Source: Bolinopsis microptera
Lineage: Eukaryota; Ctenophora; Tentaculata; Lobata; Bolinopsidae
Direction of reading: 5' to 3'
Assembly: GCF_026151205.1 (NCBI RefSeq)
Contig: NC_087078.1
Location: forward strand, 312,001 to 372,000
DNA: 60,000 nucleotides
The notes beneath the pieces are model-generated. The model was not told where the DNA came from. It ran no database searches and saw only the letters and a list, made by a program, of their open reading frames with translations. Positions 10,201 through 20,193 of the stretch are shown in pieces; the first letter of the stretch is position 1, and each line of letters opens with the position of its first letter. Position numbers and translations under genes: made by a program.

Positions 10201-11610
10201 GAAACTAACCTCTAAATCCTGAGTCTGTTCCTCTAACACTGTGAAACTAACCTCTAAATCCTGAGTCTGCTCCTCTAACACTGTGAAACTAACCTCTAAA
10301 TCCTGAGTCTGTTCCTCTAACACTGTGAAACTAACCTCTAAATCCTGAGTCTGCTCCTCTAACACTGTGAAACTAACCTCTAAATCCTGAATCTGTTCCT
10401 CTAACACTGTGAAACTAACCTCTAAATCCTGAGTCTGCTCCTCTAACACTGTGAAACTAACCTCTAAATCCTGAGTCTGCTCCTCTAACACTGTGAAACT
10501 AACCTCTAAATCCTGAGTCTGCTCCTCTAACACTGTGAAACTAACCTCTAAATCCTGAGTCTGTTCCTCTAACACTGTGAAACTAACCTCTAAATCCTGA
10601 GTCTGCTCCTCTAACACTGTGAAACTAACCTCTAAATCCTGAGTCTGCTCCTCTAACACTGTGAAACTAACCTCTAAATCCTGAGTCTGCTCCTCTAACA
10701 CTGTGAAACTAACCTCTAAATCCTGAGTCTGCTCCTCTAACACTGTGAAACTAACCTCTAAATCCTGAGTCTGCTCCTCTAACACTGTGAAACTAACCTC
10801 TAAATCCTGAGTCTGTTCCTCTAACACTGTGAAACTAACCTCTAAATCCTGAGTCTGCTCCTCTAACACTGTGAAACTAATTTCTAAATCCTGAGTCTGT
10901 TCCTCTAACACTGTGAAACTAACCTCTAAATCCTGAGTCTGCTCCTCTAACACTGTGAAACTAACCTCTAAATCCTGAGTCTGCTCCTCTAACACTGTGA
11001 AACTAACCTCTAAATCCTGAGTCTGCTCCTCTAACACTGTGAAACTAACCTCTAAATCCTGAGTCTGCTCCTCTAACACTGTGAAACTAACCTCTAAATC
11101 CTGAGTCTGTTCCTCTAACACTGTGAAACTAACCTCTAAATCCTGAGTCTGCTCCTCTAACACTGTGAAACTAATTTCTAAATCCTGAGTCTGTTCCTCT
11201 AACACTGTGAAACTAACCTCTAAATCCTGAGTCTGCTCCTCTAACACTGTGAAACTAACCTCTAAATCCTGAGTCTGCTCCTCTAACACTGTGAAACTAA
11301 CCTCTAAATCCTGAGTCTGCTCCTCTAACACTGTGAAACTAACCTCTAAATCCTGAATCTGCTCCTCTAACACTGTGAAACTAACCTCTAAATCCTGAGT
11401 CTGCTCCTCTAACACTGTGAAACTAACCTCTAAATCCTGAGTCTGTTCCTCTAACACTGCGAAACTAACCTCTAAATCCTGAGTCTGCTCCTCTAAGGAT
11501 GCCATCTCCCCGAGCAGTCGCTCTAAAGTAGGTAAAGTTCCTGTCTTGGAGAAAGTGAAGGTTTTCTTGCCCTCATCCTTACTGTTACTGTCCTGCCTCC
11601 CGATAGTCAT
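7219..11610 (-). CDS. 1463-aa protein of about 100 tandem 14-residue coiled-coil repeats
   Basis: A single uninterrupted ORF starts at ATG 11610 and stops at 7219. The unique N-terminus is about 37 residues (MTIGRQDSNSKDEGKKTFTF, then LPTLERLLGEMAS). The body is about 100 copies of LEEQTQDLEVSFTV (42 bp). The unique C-terminus is short (EKETEYTSAY). Two heptads per unit with Leu at the first position of each suggest a long amphipathic helix or coiled coil. Variation between copies includes many silent changes (CTC/TTC on the plus strand at one codon) and a few replacements (T to I, V to I, L to F). The array is a multiple of three, so copy number can change without frameshift. It may instead be a non-coding minisatellite that happens to be open. 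The ordered N-terminus and complete absence of stops favour translation. Function is unknown. Confidence 0.6.
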   Translation of the reverse strand: MTIGRQDSNSKDEGKKTFTFSKTGTLPTLERLLGEMASLEEQTQDLEVSFAVLEEQTQDLEVSFTVLEEQTQDLEVSFTVLEEQIQDLEVSFTVLEEQTQDLEVSFTVLEEQTQDLEVSFTVLEEQTQDLEVSFTVLEEQTQDLEISFTVLEEQTQDLEVSFTVLEEQTQDLEVSFTVLEEQTQDLEVSFTVLEEQTQDLEVSFTVLEEQTQDLEVSFTVLEEQTQDLEVSFTVLEEQTQDLEISFTVLEEQTQDLEVSFTVLEEQTQDLEVSFTVLEEQTQDLEVSFTVLEEQTQDLEVSFTVLEEQTQDLEVSFTVLEEQTQDLEVSFTVLEEQTQDLEVSFTVLEEQTQDLEVSFTVLEEQTQDLEVSFTVLEEQTQDLEVSFTVLEEQTQDLEVSFTVLEEQIQDLEVSFTVLEEQTQDLEVSFTVLEEQTQDLEVSFTVLEEQTQDLEVSFTVLEEQTQDLEVSFTVLEEQTQDLEVSFTVLEEQTQDLEVSFTVLEEQTQDLEVSFTVLEEQTQDLEVSFTVLEEQTQDLEVSFTVLEEQTQDLEVSFTVLEEQTQDLEVSFTVLEEQTQDLEVSFTVLEEQTQDLEVSFTVLEEQTQDLEVSFTVLEEQTQDLEVSFTVLEEQTQDLEVSFTVLEEQTQDLEVSFTVLEEQTQDLEVSFTVLEEQTQDLEVSFTVLEEQTQDLEVSFTVLEEQTQDLEVSFTVLEEQTQDLEVSFTVLEEQTQDLEVSFTVLEEQTQDLEVSFTVLEEQTQDLEVSFTVLEEQTQDLEVSFTVLEEQTQDLEVSFTVLEEQTQDLEVSFTVLEEQTQDLEVSFTVLEEQTQDLEVSFTVLEEQTQDLEVSFTVLEEQTQDLEISFTVLEEQTQDLEVSFTVFEEQTQDLEVSFTGLEEQTQDLEVSFTVLEEQTQDLEVSFTVLEEQTQDLEVSFTVLEEQTQDLEVSFTVLEEQTQDLEVSFTVLEEQTQDLEVSFTVLEEQTQDLEVSFTVFEEQTQDLEVSFTVLEEQTQDLEVSFTVLEEQTQDLEVSFTVLEEQTQDLEVSFTVLEEQTQDLEVSFTVLEEQIQDLEVSFTVLEEQTQDLEVSFTVLEEQTQDLEVSFTVLEEQTQDLEVSFTVLEEQTQDLEVSFTVLEEQTQDLEVSFTVLEEQTQDLEVSFTVLEEQTQDLEVSFTVFEEQTQDLEVSFTVLEEQTQDLEVSFTVLEEQTQDLEVSFTVLEEQTQDLEVSFTVLEEQTQDLEVSFTVLEEQTQDLEVSFTVLEEQTQDLEVSFTVLEEHTQDLEVSFTVFEEQTQDLEVSFTVLEEQTQDLEVSFTVLEEQTQDLEVSFTVLEEQTQDLEVSFTVLEEQTQDLEVSFTVLEEQTQDLEVSFTVLEEQTQDLEVSFTVLEEQTQDLEVSFTVLEEQTQDLEVSFTVLEEQTQDLEVSFTVLEEQTQDLEVSFTVLEEQTQDLEVSFTVFEKETEYTSAY

Positions 11611-12656
11611 TATCCCTCTGTTAGCGAGGTTATTAATACTTCCTCACTTGTTGTAGTAGTGAGTAAGTGAGTAGTAGCTATAGGTTACTTCACTATAGGT
11701 TATTCCACTTAATACTTCCGCACTTGTTGTAATCTGGTGGATTCGTGTAGTGTTATTGAGTCTCATGATTTTATAGTTCTTTTATTCAAATTTCTGATTT
11801 TTTCTGAATAGAATTCTCAAATTATTTGTTATATAGTAGTGTTGAAAGTATTAAACTTCCTCACTTGTTGTAGTAATGAGTAGTGACTTAAGTAGTCTCA
11901 CTTGTTGTAGTAGTGAGTGGTGACTTAGTGAGTAGTTGTACCTTCTTCAGTTGAAGTGATCTCCAGATAGCATCTGTGGGAACACTACATGATCGTTTTT
12001 AATACACCCTAGGTGGTATTTAATATATCAGTCAGACTTATTTTAATTAATCACTTAATCATTCCATTGCCTATTAAAGTATTAAAAAGTGACGGTAGCG
12101 GAAATAAACTGCCAGGTTTTTAGCATTATTAATTACTGATGATCAGCCTTGTCTAATGTTTACAAGTTTTACATTGTTTGCCCCCCCCCCCCCCCTTGTA
12201 GTTTCCTGACCGCTTCCTGATTTGCTGGAGAAATGCTTGTTAGTGGGAAGTTGATGTTTTCATTTTTAGTTTCTCTTAATTGGCTGACATGTAACTAGTA
12301 GTAGTAGTATAAGTAGACAGTAATTAACCACATACTGAGCTTTTTCATTTGAAAGAACGATTAAAGTTAATGAAAAGTACGGTCATCCTAGCAAAACATC
12401 ATACTACTGAGCAAGGCGTGCTCAGTAGTAGTCTATTAGCGGTTAAATAGAGCGGTTAAACAGGCTCTTCTCAAGGGATGGTTTAAATTGCACTAGTGGA
12501 ACAATTATCTCAGGAAGCGTATTAGGTCACCAGGTTAGGTAATACATGCAGTATAGGTAGTAATAGGTTAATATGCAGATAGTTATTCATTACTGTATTT
12601 TCAGAGTCTAGTTTAATCTTGTTTTCTTGTTGTTCACTAGTCGAAGCACTTGTTAA
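11611..12656. other. Intergenic region between divergent genes
   Basis: Separates the divergently oriented coiled-coil-repeat ORF and the SRCR/ShKT gene, so it should hold both promoters. It contains several imperfect copies of an ACTTGTTGTAGTAGTGAGT-like segment (11640-11950), a C-run at 12181-12195, and a hairpin around 12400-12435 with arms reading TACTACTGAGCA and GCTCAGTAGTAG. No clear TATA box could be assigned. Confidence 0.5.
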
Positions 12657-15600
12657 ATGTTGGGATTTATAGTGAGAGGCAGTGTTTTGTACTGTTTCCT
12701 TCTCTTTCTCTCCTCTACTCTTAGTAACGAAATAAGACTGACAGAAGGGAGCACTGAGAGAGAAGGCTACTTGGAGATAAAGGTTAAAAACCAGTGGTTG
12801 AATGTCTGTGCTGGCAACAGAGCGCTTATTCAGGCTGCTTGTAAGTGGGGAGGATATGCAACTGGAGGGGAAGTTAGAAAAAAGAGCACCCTGCAAGAAA
12901 ATAAAAGCTCCTGGTCCTTCAATGTCACGTGTCCGGATGATGCGCGCGATTTCAGCACGTGCACAGTTGGGAGATGTGTTGAGAGAAGACGACTGTATTT
13001 GGAGTGTTCTGGATATCCCCACTGTAGAATGGAGGACGGGACACTGATTCCTGGGAACAATTCCGTCTTTGTAGGCAATGATAAGGTAAAAACTAAGTAT
13101 GAGATATTATAGAGACTACAACTAGATATAATAGAGACTACAACTAAATATAAAAGAGACTACAACTAGATATAATAGAGACTACAACTAGATATAATAG
13201 AGACTACAACTAGATATAATAGAGACTACAACTAGATATAATAGAGACTACAACAAGATATAATAGAGACTACAACTAGATATAATAGAGACTACAACTA
13301 GATATAATAGAGACTACAACTAGATATAATAGAGACTACAACTAGATATAATAGAGACTACAACTAGATATATTAGAGACTACAACTAGATATAATAGAG
13401 ACTAAAACTAGATATAATAGAGACTACAACTAGATATAATAGAGACTACAACTAGACATAATAGAGACTACAACTAGATATATTAGAGACTACAACTAGA
13501 TATAATAGAGACTACAACTAGATATAATGGAGACTACAACTAGATATAATGGAGACTACAACTAGATATAATGGAGACTACAACAAGATATAATAGAGAC
13601 TACAACTAGATATATTAGAGACTACAACTAGATATAATAGAGACTAAAACTAGATATAATAGAGACTACAACTAGATATAATAGAGACTACAACTAGACA
13701 TAATAGAGACTACAACTAGATATAATAGCGACTACAACTAGATATAATAGAGACCACAACTAGATATAATAGAGACTACAACTAGATATAATAGAGACTA
13801 CAACTAGATATAATAGAGACCACAACTAGATATAATAGAGACTACAACTAGATATAATAGAGACTACAACTAGATATAATAGAGACTACAACTAGATATA
13901 ATAGAGACTACAACTAGATATAATAGAGACTACAACTAGATATAATAGAGACTACAACTAGACATAATAGAGACTATAACTAGATATAATAGAGACTATA
14001 ACTAGATATAATGGAGACTACAACTAGATATAATAGAGACTACAACTAGATATAATAGAGACTACAACTAGATATAATAGAGACTACAACTAGATATAAT
14101 AGAGACTACAACTAGATATAATAGAGACTACAACTAGATATAATAGATACTAAAACTAGATATAATAGAGACTACAACTAGATATAATAGAGACTAAAAC
14201 TAGATATAATAGAGACTAAAACTAGATATAATAGAGACTACAACTAGATATAATGGAGACTGCAACTAGATATAATAGAGACTACAACTAGATATAATAG
14301 AAACTACAACTAGATATAATATAGACTACAACTAGATATAATAGAGACTACAACTAGGTATAATAGAGACTACAACTAGATATAATAGAGACTGCAACTA
14401 GATATAATATAGACTACAACTAGACTACCCGTAACGATCAAGGTATCAGAGATATGGCTGATATTTATATTTTATTCGTAATGCTGTCATGCAGGGACAA
14501 AAGGAAATCGCGGCTTGTGCGGAATCGCGATTTTTCCCATTATTTGCGACAAATTTTATTTATAGTCTTATGTATAGTTTTTTTTAAATCGCTGTATCGC
14601 GATTTTTTGGTAAAATAATTGCGATTTTCATTTGTCCCTGCTGTCATGTAATTTTAAAATGAAAAAAGTATGTAATTTTGTTTTATTACATCGAATTAAA
14701 TTGTTAATTTCATTTGGCGAATCTGTGTTATAAATTGAAAACAAGCACCTTTTTTGAAAGGTATGCAGATGCGACAAAGACAACGTGGTTGTGTGCGACT
14801 GCAGGAACATATCAATGAAGTGTAAAGACGGTACTGATGCCCAGATCGACAATCAGTGCAGGCCTAAATGTAGTGTTGACATGAGCTGCACCGATAAGCA
14901 GGTTAGCGAGGAACACGTGTAACATTCTATTTTCTAATAGATGCGAACTAAAATATAGCTTTGATATTGATTCAGTTTCCGTGAAAATGCATCACTACTA
15001 TGGTAATGATATAGCTTAGTATATAGTGTAGAGGCTGTTATTAAAAGGATTCGAACTCCTTTGACGTTTGATATGCGTACGTTATTCAGTTTACCAAGTA
15101 AAAACTACTCAAGTACTGAGTGTCAACATACCAGGTGTACTCGCTGTGTAGCTACTATAAGAAAAACGGACAGTGTTCTAACAGGACAGTACAGGAGTTC
15201 TGCAGGAACACGTGTCAAATGTGCGCCTCTTCCCCGACCCCCAGCGCCTCTTCCTCCGAGTGTGAGGACCAATACGACCCTCAGATCTGTGGATCCTGGA
15301 GGGATCTGGGGGGCTGCAACAGAGACAATGTACTGGAAGTGTGCCAGAAGACTTGTGGGGCGTGCAATGGGGAGGAGGAGGAGGAGGAGAAGAAGGAGGA
15401 GGAAATAGAAAATGGATATGTGGCTAAGAAGGAATCTGCTAAGGGTGGGATAGAAGATAAGAAAGAAAGAGAAGATAAAGAAGAAACATGTGAAGATGAG
15501 TACGATTGGGCAAGCTGCCAGCTATGGAAAGATAAAGGCTACTGTTCACTAAACGAGTCAATAAGGAACTGGTGCAGGAAGACTTGTGAGGTGTGTCAGG

Positions 15601-16373
15601 AGAAGTGTAGGGACACTTTGGGGGCGAAAACTTGTGCAGCAGCTCACAGGTACAACACACACAACTCACACAACACACACACACACACACACACTGTATG
15701 TTGATTAATCTGCTTTCTTTTATTTTGCACCTATAACCCGGTACCACGGACATTTACCGCTAATACTCGAATATAACTCACATTCGTTTTCTCAGCCCAA
15801 TTCGCTAATTCTCTATCGTACACTCACAGTCTCCTCTTCAGGTTCGAGAGTTGCAGCAGAAACATGAAGATACTGACTGGGTGTGCGGAAACCTGTGGTC
15901 TCTGTGAACCCATCACAGATGAGAACTGTGTAGACTTGTACAGGACAGAGAGTTGTCAGGAGTGGAGCTGGAGGTGCAGTTCTGATGAGGAGCTGCTCAA
16001 GTTACCTAGCAACCAGTTACCTAGCAACCAGTTACCTTCTGATGGGGAGCTGCTCAAGTACTGTGCTAAAACATGCGGGGTGTGCTCTCCTGCAGTTAAC
16101 ACCACTCTACCTGACTCCGCGGAGAAGACACTATGTATTGACAACTCGGCCAAGAGCTTGTGTAGTTACTACAAGTCTGCTGGGTACTGCAGTAAGACAG
16201 AGTATGTAACCGCAATGAGTACCCAGTGTAAGAGAACATGTGGGTTGTGTGGAGCTGAGTGCAGGGATCAGGAGAAGGATAGAGTCTGTAGGATATGGAA
16301 ACAGAGAGGACACTGTCAGACTAACAAATACCTGAGGGAGAAAGTGTGTCCCCTTAGTTGTGGGACTTGTTAA
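12657..16373 (+). CDS. Secreted SRCR-like protein with seven ShKT domains (complete, four exons)
   Basis: Exons 12657-13085, 14761-14901, 15135-15649 and 15842-16373 join in phase to 538 aa. Residues 1-23 form a signal peptide (hydrophobic VLYCFLLFLSSTLS). Next comes an SRCR-like domain (about 30-130: GYLEIKVKNQWLNVC, CKWGGYATGG, FNVTCPDD). A short Cys-rich linker follows. Seven ShKT six-cysteine modules begin at the end of exon 2 and run to the last residue. Each has the family pattern C-x-C-xx-W/Y-xx-x-G-x-C ending TCxxC, and between the second and third lies an acidic/lysine-rich linker. This is typical of extracellular matrix, mucus or immune-type animal proteins; the modules are found in many non-toxic proteins. 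Domain 5 carries a 57-base in-frame insertion. The first intron holds a 22-bp minisatellite and a hAT MITE. Confidence 0.85.
13105..14428. repeat. 22-bp minisatellite in intron 1 of the ShKT gene
   Basis: About 60 copies of a unit reading GAGACTACAACTAGATATAA plus TA, with scattered substitutions (ATATTA, ACATAA, AAAACT). It begins about 20 bases after the exon 1 donor, where TATGAGATATTATAGAGAC already resembles the unit. This suggests growth from sequence next to the donor. Confidence 0.95.
14492..14640. mobile_element. 149-bp hAT-type MITE
   Basis: Inverted ends CAGGGACAAAAGGAAATCGC and, at the right end, the complement of CAGGGACAAATGAAAATCGC. It is flanked by a perfect 8-bp target duplication CTGTCATG (14484-14491 and 14641-14648). 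The interior is a palindrome-like AT-rich sequence with several ATCGCGAT motifs. A second copy of exactly the same length is at 54472-54620. It has no coding capacity, so it must be moved by a hAT transposase elsewhere. Confidence 0.88.
15981..16058 (+). repeat. In-frame coding duplication around a GTTACCTAGCAACC array
   Basis: Two 21-base copies (15981-16001 and 16038-16058, one mismatch) encode SDEELLK and SDGELLK. Between them lies a 36-base array of TTACCTAGCAACCAG that encodes LPSNQLPSNQLP. The whole insertion is 57 bases, so the frame is kept. It lies inside ShKT domain 5, between its third and fourth cysteines. Confidence 0.9.
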
Positions 16374-17029
16374 ATCTTATGTTAGAGACTACAGTACCCA
16401 GTGTTACTAGGGTAACTAGCAGTGTTACCATGGTAACGAGATCTTATGTTAGAGACTACAGTACCCGCGGTGCTTATAGTTATTATAACTGATAATACTC
16501 TCTCACTCTATCAGGCTGCGCAAACCCCCTCATTACGTTCGGGTGTTATCATGCGCAGCCCTCAGAGCGCGAGAGTATTATTGTGTTATAGTAGAACCGA
16601 AAGATTTTATCAAACTCATTGTTGTCAGGTAAAACTTTCTCGCTACTAATGTATTTACAATGCATTTACAATGTCAGTAGTATATAATGCATGTCGTATG
16701 ACAGACACAACTAACTTCAATATGTAATTTATTATAATTAACACAACTTATTTCTGTTCGAAAATTATTTGTAACTATTTGTATTATGATATCATCTCTA
16801 TGAAGCTTCCTTTTTTGACGAAAACAAAGAGTATTTACTGCGTATTGACTTTAGGATTTTTATTCCGATCTGATCACAGTGCTGGCATCAGAAGTCGTTT
16901 ATTTTCTTAAAAAAGAAATTGAAGAACAACAAGATCACGTCTACAAGTATAACTCACAATATACCTAATGATAATATTATGAGCAATATGCTGTTATAAT
17001 ACGTTATCAAATACCATGTGATCATACGG
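16374..17029. other. 3' flank of the ShKT gene
   Basis: A short duplication of the region after the stop (ATCTTATGTTAGAGACTACA at about 16374 and 16440) surrounds GGTAACTAGCAGTGTTACC. No exon is seen in the following AT-rich DNA. Confidence 0.5.
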
Positions 17030-18690
17030 ATACAAGACACAAGTTGCATACGGATACCCCTGTGCAAGACACAAGTTGCATACGGATACCCCTGTACAAG
17101 ACACACGTTGCATACGGATACCCCTGTACAAGACACAAGTTACATACGGATACCCCTGTACAAGACACAAGTTACATACGGATACCCCTGTGCAAGACAC
17201 AAGTTGCATACGGATACCCCTGTACAAGACACAAGTTGCATACGGATACCCCTGTACAAGACACAAGTTACATACGGATACCCCTGTGCTAGTACATACG
17301 GATACCCCTGTGCAAGACACAAGTTGCATACGGATACCCCTGTACAAGACACAAGTTGCATACGGATACCCCTGTGCAAGACACAAGTTACATACGGATA
17401 CCCCTGTACAAGACACAAGTTACATACGGATACCCCTGTGCAAGACACAAGTTGCATACGGATACCCCTGTGCAAGACACAAGTTGCATACGGATACCCC
17501 TGTACAAGACACAAGTTGCATACGGATACCCCTGTGCAAGACACAAGTTGCATACGGATACCCCTGTACAAGACACAAGTTGCATACGGATACCCCTGTG
17601 CAAGACACAAGTTGCAGACGGATACCCCTGTACAATACACAAGTTGCATACGGATACCCCTGTGCAAGACACAAGTTGCAGACGGATACCCCTGTACAAT
17701 ACACAAGTTGCATACGGATACCCCTGTGCAAGACACAAGTTGCATACGGATACCCCTGTACAATACACAAGTTACATACGGATACCCCTGTGCAAGACAC
17801 AAGTTGCATACGGATACCCCTGTGCAAGACACAAGTTGCATACGGATACCCCTGTGCAAGACACAAGTTGCATACGGATACCCCTGTGCAAGACACAAGT
17901 TGCATACGGATACCCCTGTGCAAGACACAAGTTGCATACGGATACCCCTGTACAAGACACAAGTTACATACGGATACCCCTGTGCAAGACACAAGTTGCA
18001 TACGGATACCCCTGTGCAAGACACAAGTTGCATACGGATACCCCTGTACAAGACACAAGTTGCATACGGATACCCCTGTGCAAGACACAAGTTGCATACG
18101 GATACCCCTGTACAAGACACAAGTTGCATACGGATACCCCTGTGCAAGACACAAGTTGCAGACGGATACCCCTGTACAATACACAAGTTGCATACGGATA
18201 CCCCTGTACAAGACACAAGTTACATACGGATACCCCTGTGCAAGACACAAGTTGCATACGGATACCCCTGTACAATACACAAGTTACATACGGATACCCC
18301 TGTACAAGACACAAGTTGCATACGGATACCCCTGTGCAAGACACAAGTTGCATACGGATACCCCTGTACAAGACACAAGTTGCATACGGATACCCCTGTA
18401 CAAGACACAAGTTACATACGGATACCCCTGTGCAAGACACAAGTTACATACGGATACCCCTGTGCAAGACACAAGTTACATACGGATACCCCTGTGCAAG
18501 ACACAAGTTACATACGGATACCCCTGTACAAGACACAAGTTGCATACGGATACCCCTGTACAAGACACAAGTTGCATACGGATACCCCTGTACAAGACAC
18601 AAGTTACATACGGATACCCCTGTACAAGACACAAGTTACATACGGATACCCCTGTACAAGACACAAGTTGCATACGGATACCCCTGTGTC
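17030..18690. repeat. 32-bp minisatellite, about 52 copies
   Basis: Unit contains CATACGGATACCCCTGTGCA followed by AGACACAAGTTG, with two-state positions (TGCAAG/TACAAG, TTGC/TTAC, one AATACAC variant). Because 32 is not a multiple of three and the unit lacks stops in most frames, long ORFs appear in several frames on both strands. These are by-products, not genes. Confidence 0.97.
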
Positions 18691-18765
18691 CTAGTAGTGT
18701 AACTATGGTAACTAGTAGTGTAACTATGGTAACTAGTAGTGTAACTATGGTAACTAGTAGTGTAC
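18691..18765. repeat. Three copies of a 21-bp GTAACTATGGTAAC unit
   Basis: TAGTAGTGTAACTATGGTAAC repeats directly at the end of the 32-bp array. The unit following it, ACAAGACACAAGTTACA, is the 32-bp array again, so the GTAAC array is inserted within or at its edge. A nearly identical two-copy array occurs at 20127-20175. Confidence 0.9.
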
Positions 18766-18799
18766 AAGACACAAGTTACAAGTTACAAGTGCAGCGCGA

Positions 18800-19554
18800 G
18801 TAAACAAGCCCAACACGAATCAAACACTGAATAAAGGAAATGCAGATGTACTTACACTTCTCCAGCCAAGATCTAGATTTCTAGATTTACTCTGGATCTA
18901 ATTCATATTATTTTAAGTGAATTATAAGGATGTTTAATTTCTGTCTATGTCACAAGAACTACTGCCAAGCTAGGAACATCAGCAATCCCTCTTCTTTTAC
19001 CTGTCTCATAAACTGGTTTAGTTATATCTTTAAATAGTTTCTCAGATATTTAGGAGGGGAGGTTTATTAATGATGATAAAGAGACACTGAAGATGGTGAA
19101 TATTAATGAGATCTCTCAGATCGCTCTGACAACGTCACGATGACAAGTTCGACCAATCACAGTGCTCTATTTCGCGGCACCCTACGTCACCCTACGTCAC
19201 GAGTCAGAAGTCTCCCCTCACTACGTCACGAGTCAGAGATCTCCTCTCACTCCTTCTTTCTAAACTGTACCGGACACTGTCAAGTACGTAAGTAGTTTTC
19301 CTCAGCGTGAAGTGGGACCCCTCCTTCTTCCTCAGCGTCATAAATAGAAACCTCCTTCTTTGCTGTCTGATCTAAATATAACATGCCAATGTCACTAGTG
19401 ATATAGAGTATAACATGCCAATATAACGTTCCTAGTGTCACAAGTGATATCGTTAATGGGTGGATTTGTTTGTATTTCTAAATAGTGGCCTTAATAAAGC
19501 CTTTATGGTCACTTCTGTAAGTGTAATAAAGCGACCCAGCCATTCAGCCATTTA
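18800..19554. other. Intergenic, with short GC-containing duplications
   Basis: Contains direct duplications of CACTACGTCACGAGTCAGA (about 19186 and 19219) and of ATAACATGCCAAT (19378, 19411). No exon is seen. A 155-codon ORF from 19460 is merely the open frame of the following 36-bp repeat. Confidence 0.5.
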
Positions 19555-19882
19555 CTGTATCCTTCGCAGTATCGTTTACTACTACTACTACTGTATCCTT
19601 CGCAGTATCGTTTACTACTACTACTACTGTATCCTTCGCAGTATCGTTTACTACTACTACTACTGTATCCTTCGCAGTATCGTTTACTACTACTACTACT
19701 GTATCCTTCGCAGTATCGTTTACTACTACTACTACTGTATCCTTCGCAGTATCGTTTACTACTACTACTACTGTATCCTTCGCAGTATCGTTTACTACTA
19801 CTACTACTGTATCCTTCGCAGTATCGTTTACTACTACTACTACTGTATCCTTCGCAGTATCGTTTACTACTACTACTACTCT
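19555..19882. repeat. 36-bp minisatellite, nine copies
   Basis: Unit TGTATCCTTCGCAGTATCGT followed by TTACTACTACTACTAC. Copies are virtually identical, implying recent expansion. Being a multiple of three it stays open (YCILRSIVYYYY), but nothing indicates a gene. Confidence 0.95.
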
Positions 19883-20193
19883 ATTGAAGAGCCGACTAGT
19901 TTTCTAAAATCAGTTTCAGCCTTTTAATGATCGTTTAGTTTTTGATAGTGAAATTAAAATTAAACGAATTTAAGTCAGTTATTACAAAAGGCAATACTGG
20001 CGAAATTAGGCTTAATACTTTAATAGACAGTATCGTGAGGAAACAATTTAATTCAATCGGTTGCTCACTTTCGGTATTAGTGAATTGTTTGAAGATCTGA
20101 GTACAAATTGTAACAATTGAGAGAAGTAGTAGTGTAACTATGGTAACTAGTAGTGTAACTATGGTAACTAGTAGCGTGTTACTCGGCAGATAA

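Noticed and set aside
17018-18803. Several long ORFs (up to 575 codons) on both strands
   Set aside because: All are translations of the 32-bp minisatellite in different frames, with no unique domain or splice context.
19460-19927. 155-codon ORF with YCILRSIVYYYY repeats
   Set aside because: It is the 36-bp minisatellite in an open frame, and copies are identical at all codon positions.
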